Notes: generated by a model not told the origin, from the letters alone. Shown: positions 41,122-52,029, counted from the first letter of the stretch. The stretch is DNA of 64,000 nt from JBGVSA01 sp041807905 (GCF_041807905.1 NZ_JBGVSA010000003.1:1-64000); one strand, 5' to 3'. Program-made: numbers and translations.

Positions 41122-42519
41122 ATGAGCATGAAGTGGGCACAACATCTGACGCTCGGCGCCGCCACGGTGGCGCTGGCGGTCGCGCTGAGCGCATGTGGCA
41201 GCAGCAATGCCGCCGACCCGGCGCCAGGAGGCGGAACTGGCGGCAGCAGTAGCAGCACCTCGTCGTCGGACGCATCGTTCGTCCAGCCGACCCTGGTCAC
41301 GCTCGATCCGGCCTATCTCGCCGTCACCAAGCAACGCCTGCAGAGCAGCAACTTTGCGGACGCTGAACTCAAGCCGGCCTGGGATACGCTGAAGGCCGCC
41401 GCCGACAAGGCGCTCACCGCCACGCCCGAAACGGTCATGAACAAGAAGGTCGCGCCGCCCAGCGGCGACATGCACGACTACATCAGCCGTGGCCCGTACT
41501 GGTGGCCGAACCCCGCCACACCGGACGGCAAGCCGTATATCCGCAAGGACGGCCAGACCAATCCGGACTCCAAGAACCCCGATTACACCGACGCCAATCG
41601 CAAGGGCACGATGATCAATGCCGCCCAGAACCTGGGCCTGGCGTATTACTTTACCGGGGACGCCAAGTACGCCAAGCAGGCGGCCGAAGTCATCCGCACT
41701 TGGTTCCTCAAACCGGAAACGCGCATGAACCCCAACCTGCGCTTCGGTCAGGCGATCATCGGCGTGGTGGACGGGCGCGGCACGGGCCTCATCGACATGG
41801 CCGACATGTGGCGTGTGATCGACTCCGTTGCGCTGATTGCGCCGAGCGGCGAGCTCACCAACAGCGAGGTGACCGCGCTGCGCAAGTGGTATTCGGACTT
41901 TGCCAACTGGATGGTCAACAGTACGACCGGCCACGAAGAGAACGTCTGGCATAACAACCACGGCTCGTACTACGACGCGCAATTGGCTGCGTATTACCTG
42001 TTCGTGGGTGATCGCGACTCCGCGCGCCGCGTGATCTACGACGCACAGACGCGCCGCGTTGCCGCGCAGATCGCCACCACCGGCAAGATGTACATGGAGC
42101 TGGAACGCACGCGTCCCTTCCACTACAGCGCCTACAACCTGATCGCCCTGCAACTGATCGCTCGTTACGCCGAACAGGTCAACACAGCCGACATGCCGAC
42201 CGCCGCCAACGACGATTCGTGCGCAGCCTTCCCGCAGTATCGCTGCAAGATCGACCTGTGGAATCTTGAGATCGACGCACGCGGCATCAAGCGCGCCATC
42301 GACTACCTGTCGAACGTGGCGGCGACCACTGCGCCGGCGAATTGGGAATTCAAGGGCACGGAAGAAACAAGCTATCCGCTCAATGAACTGGTGCCGATCC
42401 TGCTGCAGGCCGAACGGGCCTACAAGACCGGCGCCTACGCGACCGTCCTGCGCAATTACGTCGATACCGACAGCAAGACCAAGACATCGCTGGATCGCCT
42501 GCTCTGGCCGCTGCAATAA
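41122..42519 (+). CDS. Alginate-lyase-family (PF05426-like) lipoprotein
   Basis: A 465-residue exported protein. A lipobox (VALSAC, Cys near residue 24) precedes a Gly/Ser linker, then a helical barrel. The segment DYISRGPYWWPNPATPDG (about 116-133), RTWFLKPETRMNPNLRFGQAI (about 195-215) and HEENVWHNNHGSYYDAQ (about 272-288) match the alginate-lyase domain, with likely catalytic Asn/His in the last. The start at 41122 has AAGAGGAGA about nine bases upstream. Monocistronic, between its own promoter and terminator, with no polysaccharide transporter beside it. It may act on an acidic polysaccharide; alginate itself is not proven. Confidence 0.85.
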   Translation: MSMKWAQHLTLGAATVALAVALSACGSSNAADPAPGGGTGGSSSSTSSSDASFVQPTLVTLDPAYLAVTKQRLQSSNFADAELKPAWDTLKAAADKALTATPETVMNKKVAPPSGDMHDYISRGPYWWPNPATPDGKPYIRKDGQTNPDSKNPDYTDANRKGTMINAAQNLGLAYYFTGDAKYAKQAAEVIRTWFLKPETRMNPNLRFGQAIIGVVDGRGTGLIDMADMWRVIDSVALIAPSGELTNSEVTALRKWYSDFANWMVNSTTGHEENVWHNNHGSYYDAQLAAYYLFVGDRDSARRVIYDAQTRRVAAQIATTGKMYMELERTRPFHYSAYNLIALQLIARYAEQVNTADMPTAANDDSCAAFPQYRCKIDLWNLEIDARGIKRAIDYLSNVAATTAPANWEFKGTEETSYPLNELVPILLQAERAYKTGAYATVLRNYVDTDSKTKTSLDRLLWPLQ

Positions 42520-42537
42520 GCCGGTAAGCAGACACAC

Positions 42538-42562
42538 AAAGGGCGCTACGGCGCCCTTTTTT
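42538..42562 (+). terminator. Rho-independent terminator of the lyase gene
   Basis: AAAGGGCGC (42538-42546), loop TACG, GCGCCC (42551-42556) and six T. Confidence 0.92.
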
Positions 42563-42883
42563 GTTGCACCCGGCCTTGCTTCTCTCACTCCCAAACGGGC
42601 GACGATAGCCATCCGAGCAGCGCTGCTCGCGTGCCCTCTTCCGGCCTCGGTTTTGCAGGAGCCGAAATAATATGATACAAATGCAAGTCCTTTCTTCGCT
42701 CCGCACGAAGATCTGCGTGACGCTCAGTCACCATTTGTCGGCACGACGCTCGCCATTCTCGCGAAGGTCGTCCGGTCAGCCGGCGCATTACCAATGCGCT
42801 TCTACGATGCCTCGCCACGGAACATTTCTTCGTGGTCGCAGCACCTGCCACAGGGCTGCTTGCGCATCAAAAAAATCGTTCGT
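42563..42883. other. Intergenic stretch before proVWX
   Basis: No gene was recognised. An open frame near 42672-42959 has an odd composition (many Ser/Arg/Cys/His) and no ribosome site. An AATAATATGAT stretch at about 42665-42675 could be a promoter -10 region for proV, but no clear -35 was found. Confidence 0.4.
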
Positions 42884-42904
42884 CGGCATTCACGCTGAAT
42901 GCCG
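42884..42904. promoter_or_regulatory. Perfect 9-bp inverted repeat upstream of proV
   Basis: CGGCATTCA - CGC - TGAATGCCG, a perfect palindromic hairpin about 97 bases before the proV start. No T run follows on the plus strand. It may be an operator or an mRNA hairpin in the proV leader, possibly linked to osmotic control. Confidence 0.45.
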
Positions 42905-43001
42905 GGGTGCACTCGCTACGGGCATGCCTTCGGTCTGCTCGTTCCGTGTCGTCACTTGATTGGCGGCGCTTGACGACCTTTCACAAGGAGAGCAAGGCGC
43001 A

Positions 43002-44204
43002 ATGACTGAACAGATCGTGCTGGACCACGTGTTCAAAGTGTTCGGAGACAACCCCGAGCGCGCACTGGAGGCAGCCAGCCAAGGTAAATCCAAGCAAGAA
43101 GTCATGGCCGAAACAGGCCAATCCATCGGTGTCTTCGACACCAGTTTTTCAATCAACGCGGGCGAGATCTTCGTCATCATGGGCTTGTCCGGTTCGGGCA
43201 AGTCGACCCTGGTCCGCCTCATCAACCGGCTGATCGAGCCGACCGCCGGGCGCATCCTCATCAATGGCGAGGACATCAACGCCTACGGTCGCGGACGCCT
43301 GCGCCAATTGCGGCGCAAGGACATCAGCATGGTGTTCCAGTCGTTCGCGCTCATGCCGCACCTCACGGTGCGCGAGAACGCCGCCTTCGGGCTGGAACTG
43401 GCCGGCGTGCCCCGCGCACAACGCCTGGAAGCCGCCGACGCTGCGCTTGCCCAGGTCGGGCTGGACGGCTGGGGCGACAGCTACCCCGATGAGCTTTCCG
43501 GCGGCATGCAGCAGCGTGTCGGGCTCGCACGCGCACTCGCGTCGGACCCGTCGATCCTTCTGATGGACGAGGCCTTTTCGGCGCTCGACCCGATCATCCG
43601 CACCGAAATGCAGAGCGAACTGCTGCGCCTGCAGCAGGTTCGCCGGCGCACCATCGTATTCATTTCGCATGATCTCGATGAAGCCATGCGCATCGGCGAC
43701 CGCATCGCCATCATGAAAGACGGCGAAGTCGTTCAGGTGGGCACGCCCGAAGACATCCTGCGCAATCCCGCCAACGACTACGTCAGCACTTTCGTGCGCG
43801 GCGTCGATGCTGCCGCCGTCTTCAAGGCGGCCGACATTGCGCGCAAGACGCAGCTCGTGGTGGTCGCCGAATCGGCGCACAAAGGTTCGCGCGCCGCGCT
43901 GCAGATCATGGAAGACGAAGACCGCGACCACGCCGCCGTCGTCAGCCCCACGCGACAGTACCTCGGCATGGTCTCGGCTGATTCGCTGCGGCAAGCGCTC
44001 GACGGCCACCATGGCCCGCTCGGGCTGCACCACGCCTTCTTGTCGGACGTCGAGCCCATCCGCGCCGTCCACCCGGTCAGCGAACTTTTCGGGCACGTCG
44101 CGCAATCGCGCTTTGCCGTGCCCGTGGTCGATGACAAGGGCACGTACTGCGGCGCCATCAGCAAAACCACGCTGCTGCGCTTTCTCGACCGCGGCCCGCT
44201 CTAA
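43002..44204 (+). CDS. proV: Glycine betaine/proline ABC transporter ATP-binding protein
   Basis: A 400-residue ATPase, the same length as E. coli ProV. The N-terminal helical segment with VFKVFGDNPERAL is diagnostic. Walker A GLSGSGKST is near residue 61, signature LSGGMQQRVGLAR near 165 and Walker B SILLMDEAFSALDP near 185. Two C-terminal CBS domains (about 280-400) sense ionic strength in related transporters. First gene of proVWX; AAGGAG lies 11 bases before the ATG. It powers uptake of compatible solutes under osmotic stress. Confidence 0.95.
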   Translation: MTEQIVLDHVFKVFGDNPERALEAASQGKSKQEVMAETGQSIGVFDTSFSINAGEIFVIMGLSGSGKSTLVRLINRLIEPTAGRILINGEDINAYGRGRLRQLRRKDISMVFQSFALMPHLTVRENAAFGLELAGVPRAQRLEAADAALAQVGLDGWGDSYPDELSGGMQQRVGLARALASDPSILLMDEAFSALDPIIRTEMQSELLRLQQVRRRTIVFISHDLDEAMRIGDRIAIMKDGEVVQVGTPEDILRNPANDYVSTFVRGVDAAAVFKAADIARKTQLVVVAESAHKGSRAALQIMEDEDRDHAAVVSPTRQYLGMVSADSLRQALDGHHGPLGLHHAFLSDVEPIRAVHPVSELFGHVAQSRFAVPVVDDKGTYCGAISKTTLLRFLDRGPL

Positions 44205-44278
44205 GCGGCCTGCTCGTCCCGCCCCAACGCGGTCTCCGCGGCCATTCGCCGCGGAGCGCGCCTCATTGAGACTTCATC

Positions 44279-45454
44279 ATGGATAACACGACAAACTCGA
44301 TCGACACCGATACGCTCGGCAGCGCGTTCGACGCCGCGCCGTCCACGCCCACCGATGCAACACTCCCGGCCGATCCCTGGCAGACCGCGCCCGACGCATC
44401 CGCCTCGGCCGACCCGTGGAGCAACGCCCCCGATGCGGCCTCCGACACTTCGTGGCTCGGCGCGGCCCCCACCGACCCGACACCGCATGCCAATGGCCTG
44501 CACCTGTCACAACTGTGGGACGGCTCGCTCCCCGTGGAGCATTGGATCAATTCCGGCCTTGACTGGCTGGTGCTGCACTTCCGCCCCTTCTTCCAGAGCG
44601 TGCGCCTGCCTATCGACGGCTTGCTTGGGTCCATCGAATCGACCCTGCAAAGCATGCCGCCGGGCTGGATGATGCTGCTCGTCGGCTTGCTGGCATGGCA
44701 ATTCGCCGGCCGCGCGGCCGCCCTCGGCACGCTCGTATCGCTGGCAGTGGTCAGCATGCTCGGCATCTGGTCGGACGCCATGACCACGCTGTCGCTGGTG
44801 CTGACTTCATTGGTGTTCTGCGTCGTGCTCGGCTTGCCGCTGGGCATCGCGCTCGCGGCCAGCGACCGCCTGCGCAATATCGCGCGCCCGCTGCTCGACG
44901 CCATGCAGACCACGCCCGCCTTCGTCTACCTCGTGCCGGTGGTGATGCTGTTCGGCATCGGCAACGTGCCCGGCGTCATCGTCACCATCGTCTTTGCCCT
45001 GCCGCCGCTGATCCGCCTCACCGATCTGGGCATCCGCCAGGTGCGCCCGGACCTCATCGAAGCCTCGCGCGCCTACGGCGCGTCGCCGTGGCAGATGCTC
45101 GTCAAGGTGCAACTGCCGCTGGCCATGCCATCGATCATGGCCGGCATCAACCAGGCGCTGATGCTGTCGCTGTCGATGGTCGTCATCGCGTCGATGATCG
45201 CCGTCGGCGGTCTGGGGCAGATGGTGCTGCGCGGGATCGGTCGCCTCGACATGGGGCTGGCCACCATCGGCGGCGTCGGCATCGTCCTGCTGGCCATCAC
45301 GCTGGACCGGCTCACGCAGGCGCTGGGCCGCTCGCGCCGCAACGGTCGTCATTGGTGGCAGCGCGGCCCGGCCGGCCTCGTCACCGGCACGTTCGTCCGC
45401 CTGCGCGGCGCGGCAGACGTGCAAGAGGCCACCGCACCGGCACGCGCTCACTGA
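44279..45454 (+). CDS. proW: Glycine betaine/proline ABC transporter permease
   Basis: A 391-residue permease. The long N-terminal tail (about 1-70) is Ala/Asp/Pro-rich and contains two copies of an ADPW-x-x-APDA unit (near residues 31-40 and 44-53), followed by about seven helices. The core TTPAFVYLVPVVMLFGIGNVPG and the EAA loop EASRAYGASPWQMLVKVQLPLA match ProW. E. coli ProW also has a long hydrophilic N-terminus, though without this repeat as far as I recall. Separated from proV by 74 bases with only a weak ribosome site. Confidence 0.94.
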   Translation: MDNTTNSIDTDTLGSAFDAAPSTPTDATLPADPWQTAPDASASADPWSNAPDAASDTSWLGAAPTDPTPHANGLHLSQLWDGSLPVEHWINSGLDWLVLHFRPFFQSVRLPIDGLLGSIESTLQSMPPGWMMLLVGLLAWQFAGRAAALGTLVSLAVVSMLGIWSDAMTTLSLVLTSLVFCVVLGLPLGIALAASDRLRNIARPLLDAMQTTPAFVYLVPVVMLFGIGNVPGVIVTIVFALPPLIRLTDLGIRQVRPDLIEASRAYGASPWQMLVKVQLPLAMPSIMAGINQALMLSLSMVVIASMIAVGGLGQMVLRGIGRLDMGLATIGGVGIVLLAITLDRLTQALGRSRRNGRHWWQRGPAGLVTGTFVRLRGAADVQEATAPARAH

Positions 45455-45486
45455 ATCACGTTTCAACATTCAACAGGAGGACTTGC

Positions 45487-46530
45487 ATGACAGTCACCCA
45501 TACGATTTGGTCGTCTTTCTTCGGCCGCCTGCGCACCGTGCTAGGTGCGGGCGCGACCATCCTCGCGCTGGCGATCGCCCTGCCCGCCCATGCCCAATCG
45601 CTACCCGGCAAGGGCGTGCGCGTGCAACCGATCAAGAGTTCGATCGCCGAGGAAACCTTCCAGACGCTGCTCGTCTCGCGCGCGCTTCAACGCTTGGGTT
45701 ACGACGTGCAGCCGATCAAGGAAATCGAATACGCCACCGGCTATCTGGCGCTCGCCAACGGCGATGCCACCTTCATGGCGGTCAGCTGGAAACCACTGCA
45801 CGATGATTTCTACAAGAACGCCGGCGGCCCCGCCAGGCTGAGCCGCGAAGGCACGTACATCGGCCAGTCGTTGCAGGGCTACCTCATCGACCGCAAGACG
45901 GCCGAGCGCTACAAGATCACCTCGATTGCGCAACTGAAGGACCCGAAGATTGCCGCGCTGTTCGACACCAACGGCGACGGCAAGGCGGACCTGACCGGCT
46001 GCAACCCTGGCTGGGGCTGCGAGCAGGCCATCGAACACCAGCTCGACGCCTATGGCCTGCGCGCCACCGTCACGCACAACCAGGGCAGCTATTCGGCGCT
46101 GATCGCTGACACCATCGCGCGCTTCAAACAAGGCAAGCCGGTGCTCTACTACACGTGGACGCCGTACTGGGTGAGCGCCGAACTCCAACCCGGCAAGGAC
46201 GTCGTTTGGCTGCAGGTGCCGTTTTCTTCGCTGCCCGGCGAACAGGCCAAGGTGTCGACGCGACTGCCCGATGGACGTGATTTCGGCTTTCCCATCAACA
46301 CGCAGCACATCGTCGCGAACAAGACGTTTACAGACAAGAACCCGGCAGCGGCGCGTCTCTTCGCCGTCATGCAGTTGCCGGTGGCAGATGTGAACGCACA
46401 GAACCTGCGCATGCGTAGCGGTGAGAACAAGCAGGCCGACATCGAACGCCACGTCGACGGCTGGATCAAGGCGCACCAGAAGCTGTTCGACGGCTGGATT
46501 GCCGAGGCGCAGAAGGCGGCCGCCAACTAG
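45487..46530 (+). CDS. proX: Glycine betaine-binding periplasmic protein
   Basis: A 347-residue binding protein with signal peptide (about 1-37, ending PAHAQS). ProX-type features: YATGYLALANGDATFMAVSWKPLHDDFY (shortened: AVSWKPLHDDFY near residues 98-109), CNPGWGCEQAIEH near 175-187 and YYTWTPYWVSAEL near 219. Trp residues in these segments form the quaternary-ammonium cage. AGGAGG sits seven bases before the ATG. Confidence 0.95.
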   Translation: MTVTHTIWSSFFGRLRTVLGAGATILALAIALPAHAQSLPGKGVRVQPIKSSIAEETFQTLLVSRALQRLGYDVQPIKEIEYATGYLALANGDATFMAVSWKPLHDDFYKNAGGPARLSREGTYIGQSLQGYLIDRKTAERYKITSIAQLKDPKIAALFDTNGDGKADLTGCNPGWGCEQAIEHQLDAYGLRATVTHNQGSYSALIADTIARFKQGKPVLYYTWTPYWVSAELQPGKDVVWLQVPFSSLPGEQAKVSTRLPDGRDFGFPINTQHIVANKTFTDKNPAAARLFAVMQLPVADVNAQNLRMRSGENKQADIERHVDGWIKAHQKLFDGWIAEAQKAAAN

Positions 46531-46695
46531 TCGGAGTGTCGCCCGCCCAGTGGGTGGGCCCCTGCGTCGCTGTGGCACAAAACGCGGCGCGCCTCTACGA
46601 TGTGTGTGCGCCAACACCCTCAGCCCACACATGGACAGCGATCCATCATCGAGGCTCGCCCGTGCTGCCATGTCCGACGAGGTGGCGGCACGCTG

Positions 46696-47757
46696 ATGCG
46701 ATTCCTCAACAACAAAGACGCGTGGCACGCCGGCAAGCCCGCCATCACGCTGTTCACTCTCTTCACCGGCGCGGGCGGTGGCGCGCTGCTCAACCTCCTG
46801 GGCATGCCGGCTGGCTGGCTGTGCGGCGCCATGCTGGCGGTGGCGGCCGTATCGCTTGGCGGCTTGCCCACCCGCGTGCCGCATGCATTGCGTGACGCGA
46901 CCTTCATCGTGCTCGGAACGTCGATGGGCAGTTCGATCACGCCCGATACCCTGCATGACATCCTGTTGTGGCCTGTGAGCATCGCCATCCTCCTGTGCTC
47001 GGTGGCCGCCAGCATGTTCATCGGTGCCCAATACCTGCGCCGTCGACATGGCTGGGATCGTGCGACGGCGCAACTCTCGGCCGTGCCGGGTGCACTCTCG
47101 GCGGTGCTCGCGCTGGCCAGCGGCACCACCGCCAATCTGCCGACGGTGGCGTTGTCGCAGACGTTGCGCCAATTCGTGCTCGTTTCGCTGGTGCCGTTGG
47201 TCTTGATGTTCGGCAGCGGAGAGAAACTCAAACCCGTTGTGATGCCGGCCGCGACATTGATCGATGCGGCCATCATGTTGATGTGCGGAGCCGCAGGCTC
47301 GATATTGCTGGCGCGACTACGCGTGCCGGGCGCGATGCTCGTCGGTGCAATGCTGGTGAGCGCGCTGCTGCATGCGGCCGGTTGGGTGAACGGTCGGCTC
47401 GATCCGATGCTGCTCACCGCGGCGTTCGTGTGCACGGGGGCCGCCATCGGCAGCCGTTTCGCAGGCACGCGTATCGAACTGCTGTTGGCAACCATTCGAC
47501 CTGCGCTGGGCAGCATCTTTGTGGCCATCGCAATCGCAGCCGTATTTGCAGCGCTGTGCCGGATCGTGCTCGACCTGCCCTTCGCGGAAATCTGGCTGGC
47601 CTACGCGCCGGGCGGCGTCGAGGTGATGACCATCATGGCTTTCGCGCTGAACCTCGATCCCTCGTACGTGAGCACGCATCACGTCATACGCCTGCTGTTG
47701 CTGATGCTTGCCAGCCCGCTGTGGACCTACGGGCTGACCGACAAGGGACGGATCTGA
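46696..47757 (+). CDS. AbrB-family membrane protein (tandem AbrB duplication)
   Basis: A 353-residue membrane protein of about ten helices built as two repeats. The first contains GMPAGWLCGAMLAVAAVSLGG (residues about 36-56) and the second RVPGAMLVGAMLVSALLHAAG (about 211-231). YAPGGVEVMTIMAFALNLDPSYVSTHHVIRLLLL near the end is the family signature. Sometimes mislabelled ammonia monooxygenase; it has no relation to that enzyme and its function is unproven, possibly transport. The start at 46696 replaces a longer, non-homologous frame. Confidence 0.85.
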   Translation: MRFLNNKDAWHAGKPAITLFTLFTGAGGGALLNLLGMPAGWLCGAMLAVAAVSLGGLPTRVPHALRDATFIVLGTSMGSSITPDTLHDILLWPVSIAILLCSVAASMFIGAQYLRRRHGWDRATAQLSAVPGALSAVLALASGTTANLPTVALSQTLRQFVLVSLVPLVLMFGSGEKLKPVVMPAATLIDAAIMLMCGAAGSILLARLRVPGAMLVGAMLVSALLHAAGWVNGRLDPMLLTAAFVCTGAAIGSRFAGTRIELLLATIRPALGSIFVAIAIAAVFAALCRIVLDLPFAEIWLAYAPGGVEVMTIMAFALNLDPSYVSTHHVIRLLLLMLASPLWTYGLTDKGRI

Positions 47758-48102
47758 CATTCGCGCGCGTTCGGGGTCCGACGACGGCACGGGCGCAGGA
47801 TGCCGCTTGCAATCAGAACGCCGACCAACCTTCGTGAAGCCCGATCGGCGGCGAGCTTTGGATGCGCTCCCGGTGCAAGACGAAGCAGAGAGTCGGGACG
47901 CCCGGACCGGCGCTCCATGCAGGCAGGCGGTCATTGACGAAAGCCGCGCTGAGGGACGGATGACGGGACATCGAAAGCGGCAGAAAATGTTGCGCGAATG
48001 CAACAGACAACAGAAACGAAACAGGTCATGGCACGCCAGGCGGGGGATTTTCTGGCGGAGTGCAGGTCGGCTGGCGCATTGGTGAATAGCGGGCGGGAAA
48101 TG
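47758..48102. other. Intergenic stretch of about 345 bp
   Basis: No gene, RNA or mobile-element trace was recognised between the AbrB-type gene and the hup terminator. Open frames here have no family features. Confidence 0.45.
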
Positions 48103-48129
48103 AAAACGGGCGCCGAAGCGCCCGTTTTT
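48103..48129 (-). terminator. Terminator downstream of the HU gene
   Basis: AAAACGGGCGC (48103-48113), loop CGAA, GCGCCCGTTTTT (48118-48129). Near-symmetric, with T on either strand, 23 bases past the HU stop. Confidence 0.88.
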
Positions 48130-48152
48130 CGATTCGCTGCAAGAGAGCGAGA

Positions 48153-48437
48153 TTACTTCTTGCCAGCGGCAACCTTGGCCTTGAAACCGGCGCCAGCGGA
48201 GAAACGCGGCACGACGGCAGCGGCGATCTTGATCTTTTCGCCGGTCTTCGGGTTCTTGCCTTCGCGAGCAGCGCGCTCGGCGGCCTTGAAGGTGCCGAAG
48301 CCGACCAGCGTCACGGCGTCGCCGGAAGCAACGGCCTCTTCGATCACGGCAATGGCGGCGTCCAGGAATTCACCCGTGGCGGCCTTGGATTGGTTGGTCT
48401 TGGCGGCAATCGCGGCCAGCAGGTCGGTCTTGTTCAT
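48153..48437 (-). CDS. hup: HU-family DNA-binding protein
   Basis: A 94-residue histone-like protein that bends and compacts DNA. MNKTDLLAAIAAKTNQSKAA, VTLVGFGTFKAAERAAREGKNPKTGE (shortened: LVGFGTFKAAERAAR) and the beta-arm end VPRFSAGAGFK are typical. The C-terminus is Lys/Ala-rich. Monocistronic with its own terminator. HU-alpha versus HU-beta cannot be decided. Confidence 0.95.
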   Translation of the reverse strand: MNKTDLLAAIAAKTNQSKAATGEFLDAAIAVIEEAVASGDAVTLVGFGTFKAAERAAREGKNPKTGEKIKIAAAVVPRFSAGAGFKAKVAAGKK

Positions 48438-48597
48438 GAGTTTCCCTTATCGTTTGAATTGCGGTGCAGCGCACCAAAAGCATGAGTCAAAACGCTCAAC
48501 GCGAGAGCTTACCCGAAAATGCCTTGGCGCAAGGCCCCGCAAGCGATAGGGGTGACCGATATCCAACATCCGACACAGGCGTGTCAGCAACTTCTTA

Positions 48598-48951
48598 TTA
48601 GCGATATCTGCGCCACGCCTCGGGAGCGTCGCACGCCATCGGACCGGTCTGCGCGCAGCGACCGCTGAAGCCGCAGGCCAGCATCGCCACCACGGCAACA
48701 GTCGCCTTTCCCAGCGAGCACGGGTAGGCGTTGCCACTGACAGTCGGGGCAGAGGCGACCGTGACCAAGCGATCATCGGTGACGGACGGCATGCCGGCCG
48801 GGCCGTTGCGCCACTCATGATTGAGCGGCACATCGGTGCTGGGAGGCGCTTTGATGGACTCAGTCTGCTGGGCAACTGCCGTTGCGCATGCAATGAACAG
48901 CGGCAGGGCCAGCAGCCGGATGAGACGCTTCGAACGGATCAAGGGCGACAT
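48598..48951 (-). CDS. Exported protein of unknown function
   Basis: A 117-residue ORF with a likely signal peptide (1-27, ending AVAQQ). The mature part has four Cys (positions about 78, 92, 98 and 106) that could form two disulfides. A hydrophobic stretch near 82-92 (ATVAVVAMLAC) is present. No family recognised. It is one of three consecutive minus-strand genes for small exported proteins. Confidence 0.6.
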   Translation of the reverse strand: MSPLIRSKRLIRLLALPLFIACATAVAQQTESIKAPPSTDVPLNHEWRNGPAGMPSVTDDRLVTVASAPTVSGNAYPCSLGKATVAVVAMLACGFSGRCAQTGPMACDAPEAWRRYR

Positions 48952-49022
48952 CCATCGATACTAACAGGCGGGTAAATGCGATATTTTTGCCCGCCCTCAA
49001 GTGGGCACGCTGAAACGCCAGG

Positions 49023-49355
49023 TCATTCCTGGGCGTCGTCGGCCGAGATGTCGGCGCCGATCACCTTGCCGCTGGCATCCAGATCGACATGCGCGACGGC
49101 ATTCGAAAAGTCGCCCGTGTCGTCGGTCGTGTAGTACATCGTCTGGGTATGCGTCAGCGGCCAGGTCACGGTGCGTTCGGGTTGGCCGATCTGTGCGACG
49201 ACCTGATCGCGGCTTTCGCCGGGCTGGATCTTGTTGAAGGCGTCCGTGCTGACGTATCCGGATGACATCGCGGCCGAGGCGGTCGAAGCACCGACGAGGG
49301 CCGAGAATGCCAGCGCAGCGCCGGCAGCCAGTTGCATCGCTTGGGTCTTTTTCAT
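49023..49355 (-). CDS. Small exported protein with SmpA/BamE-like domain (copy 1)
   Basis: A 110-residue protein. Signal peptide 1-28 (ending TASAA), then FNKIQPGESRDQVVAQIGQPERTVTWPLTHTQTMYYT (key parts IQPGESRDQVVAQIGQP and QTMYY). This is the alpha-beta-beta pattern of the SmpA/OmlA fold: I-x-x-G-x-s-x-x-x-V-x-x-x-x-G-x-P. No lipobox cysteine, so it is a soluble periplasmic variant rather than BamE itself. A paralogue is encoded just upstream at 49521-49859. Confidence 0.75.
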   Translation of the reverse strand: MKKTQAMQLAAGAALAFSALVGASTASAAMSSGYVSTDAFNKIQPGESRDQVVAQIGQPERTVTWPLTHTQTMYYTTDDTGDFSNAVAHVDLDASGKVIGADISADDAQE

Positions 49356-49520
49356 GGCGGATCTCCTGCGAAAGGTCTGGGGGATGTCGGCGCCACGCGG
49401 GGACGCAACGCCGATGCCCTTCTAGACCTGCAAGAAACCCGCCGCGTTTCAGTGAAATTGTGTGGACATGCGAGCGCGCATAACACTTCTGTTACCGCAG
49501 CAAATGTATCTGCACGCCGC

Positions 49521-49859
49521 TCATCTGCCGTTGTCGCTCCAGTTCGAATCCGGCCCGCTCTGCTGCACGTCGGTCCCGATCACCTTGTCGTCCGGGCCGA
49601 TATCGACGTGCAGCGTGGCGTCGGTGTAGCCGGGGGATGTGTCGGTGTCGTAAAACATGGTGCGCACGCCGGTGCGCCATTGCACCAAGCGGTTGGGTTC
49701 GCCGAATCGTGCGACGACTTCGGCCATGGTCTGGCCGGGCTTGATTTCATCGCGTGCGGCTTCCGACACGCGCTTGGCTAGCGCCCCCCCCGAGAACAGC
49801 AACGCCGCGGTGGCCAGCGACACGCCCGCCAGGACGGCAATGGCATCACGTTTCTTCAT
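49521..49859 (-). CDS. Small exported protein with SmpA/BamE-like domain (copy 2)
   Basis: A 112-residue protein similar in layout to the one at 49023. Signal peptide 1-28 (ending GALAK), then EIKPGQTMAEVVARFGEPNRLVQWRTGVRTMFY and a last strand LHVDIGPDDKVIGTDVQ, paralleling AHVDLDASGKVIGADIS in copy 1. It also lacks a lipobox. The pair probably arose by tandem duplication. It faces away from uup, sharing the intergenic region. Confidence 0.75.
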   Translation of the reverse strand: MKKRDAIAVLAGVSLATAALLFSGGALAKRVSEAARDEIKPGQTMAEVVARFGEPNRLVQWRTGVRTMFYDTDTSPGYTDATLHVDIGPDDKVIGTDVQQSGPDSNWSDNGR

Positions 49860-49995
49860 GGTTCAATCTCCTCACCGGATGGCTGCGCCGTCCATTGCGA
49901 CGGTCGCCGATTGCAGTATGGCGCGCCGGAGCGGACCTTGCTGGCGCGAGGCGGTAGAATTGTGGCCCTTTTGAGTCGCCCGTGCCGTATCTGCC

Positions 49996-51900
<1,905 letters not shown>

Positions 51901-52029
51901 TCCGGCAACGCGGCACCGCTGCGGAGCGGCGGTCTCCCGGGCAGCACGCTGTCATCCCCGCGTGTTTGTGCGAGGATGCGCGGGGCGCGCCCGTCGCGCG
52001 CCGTCGCCCCACCAAAGAACGAGGCCATC

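Noticed and set aside
41047..42612. 521-codon minus-strand frame opposite the lyase lipoprotein
   Set aside because: The plus strand has a lipobox, ribosome site, promoter, terminator and family motifs; the minus frame has none.
42672..42959. 95-codon frame upstream of proV
   Set aside because: Ser/Arg/His/Cys-rich, no ribosome site, and it runs through the perfect palindrome at 42884-42904.
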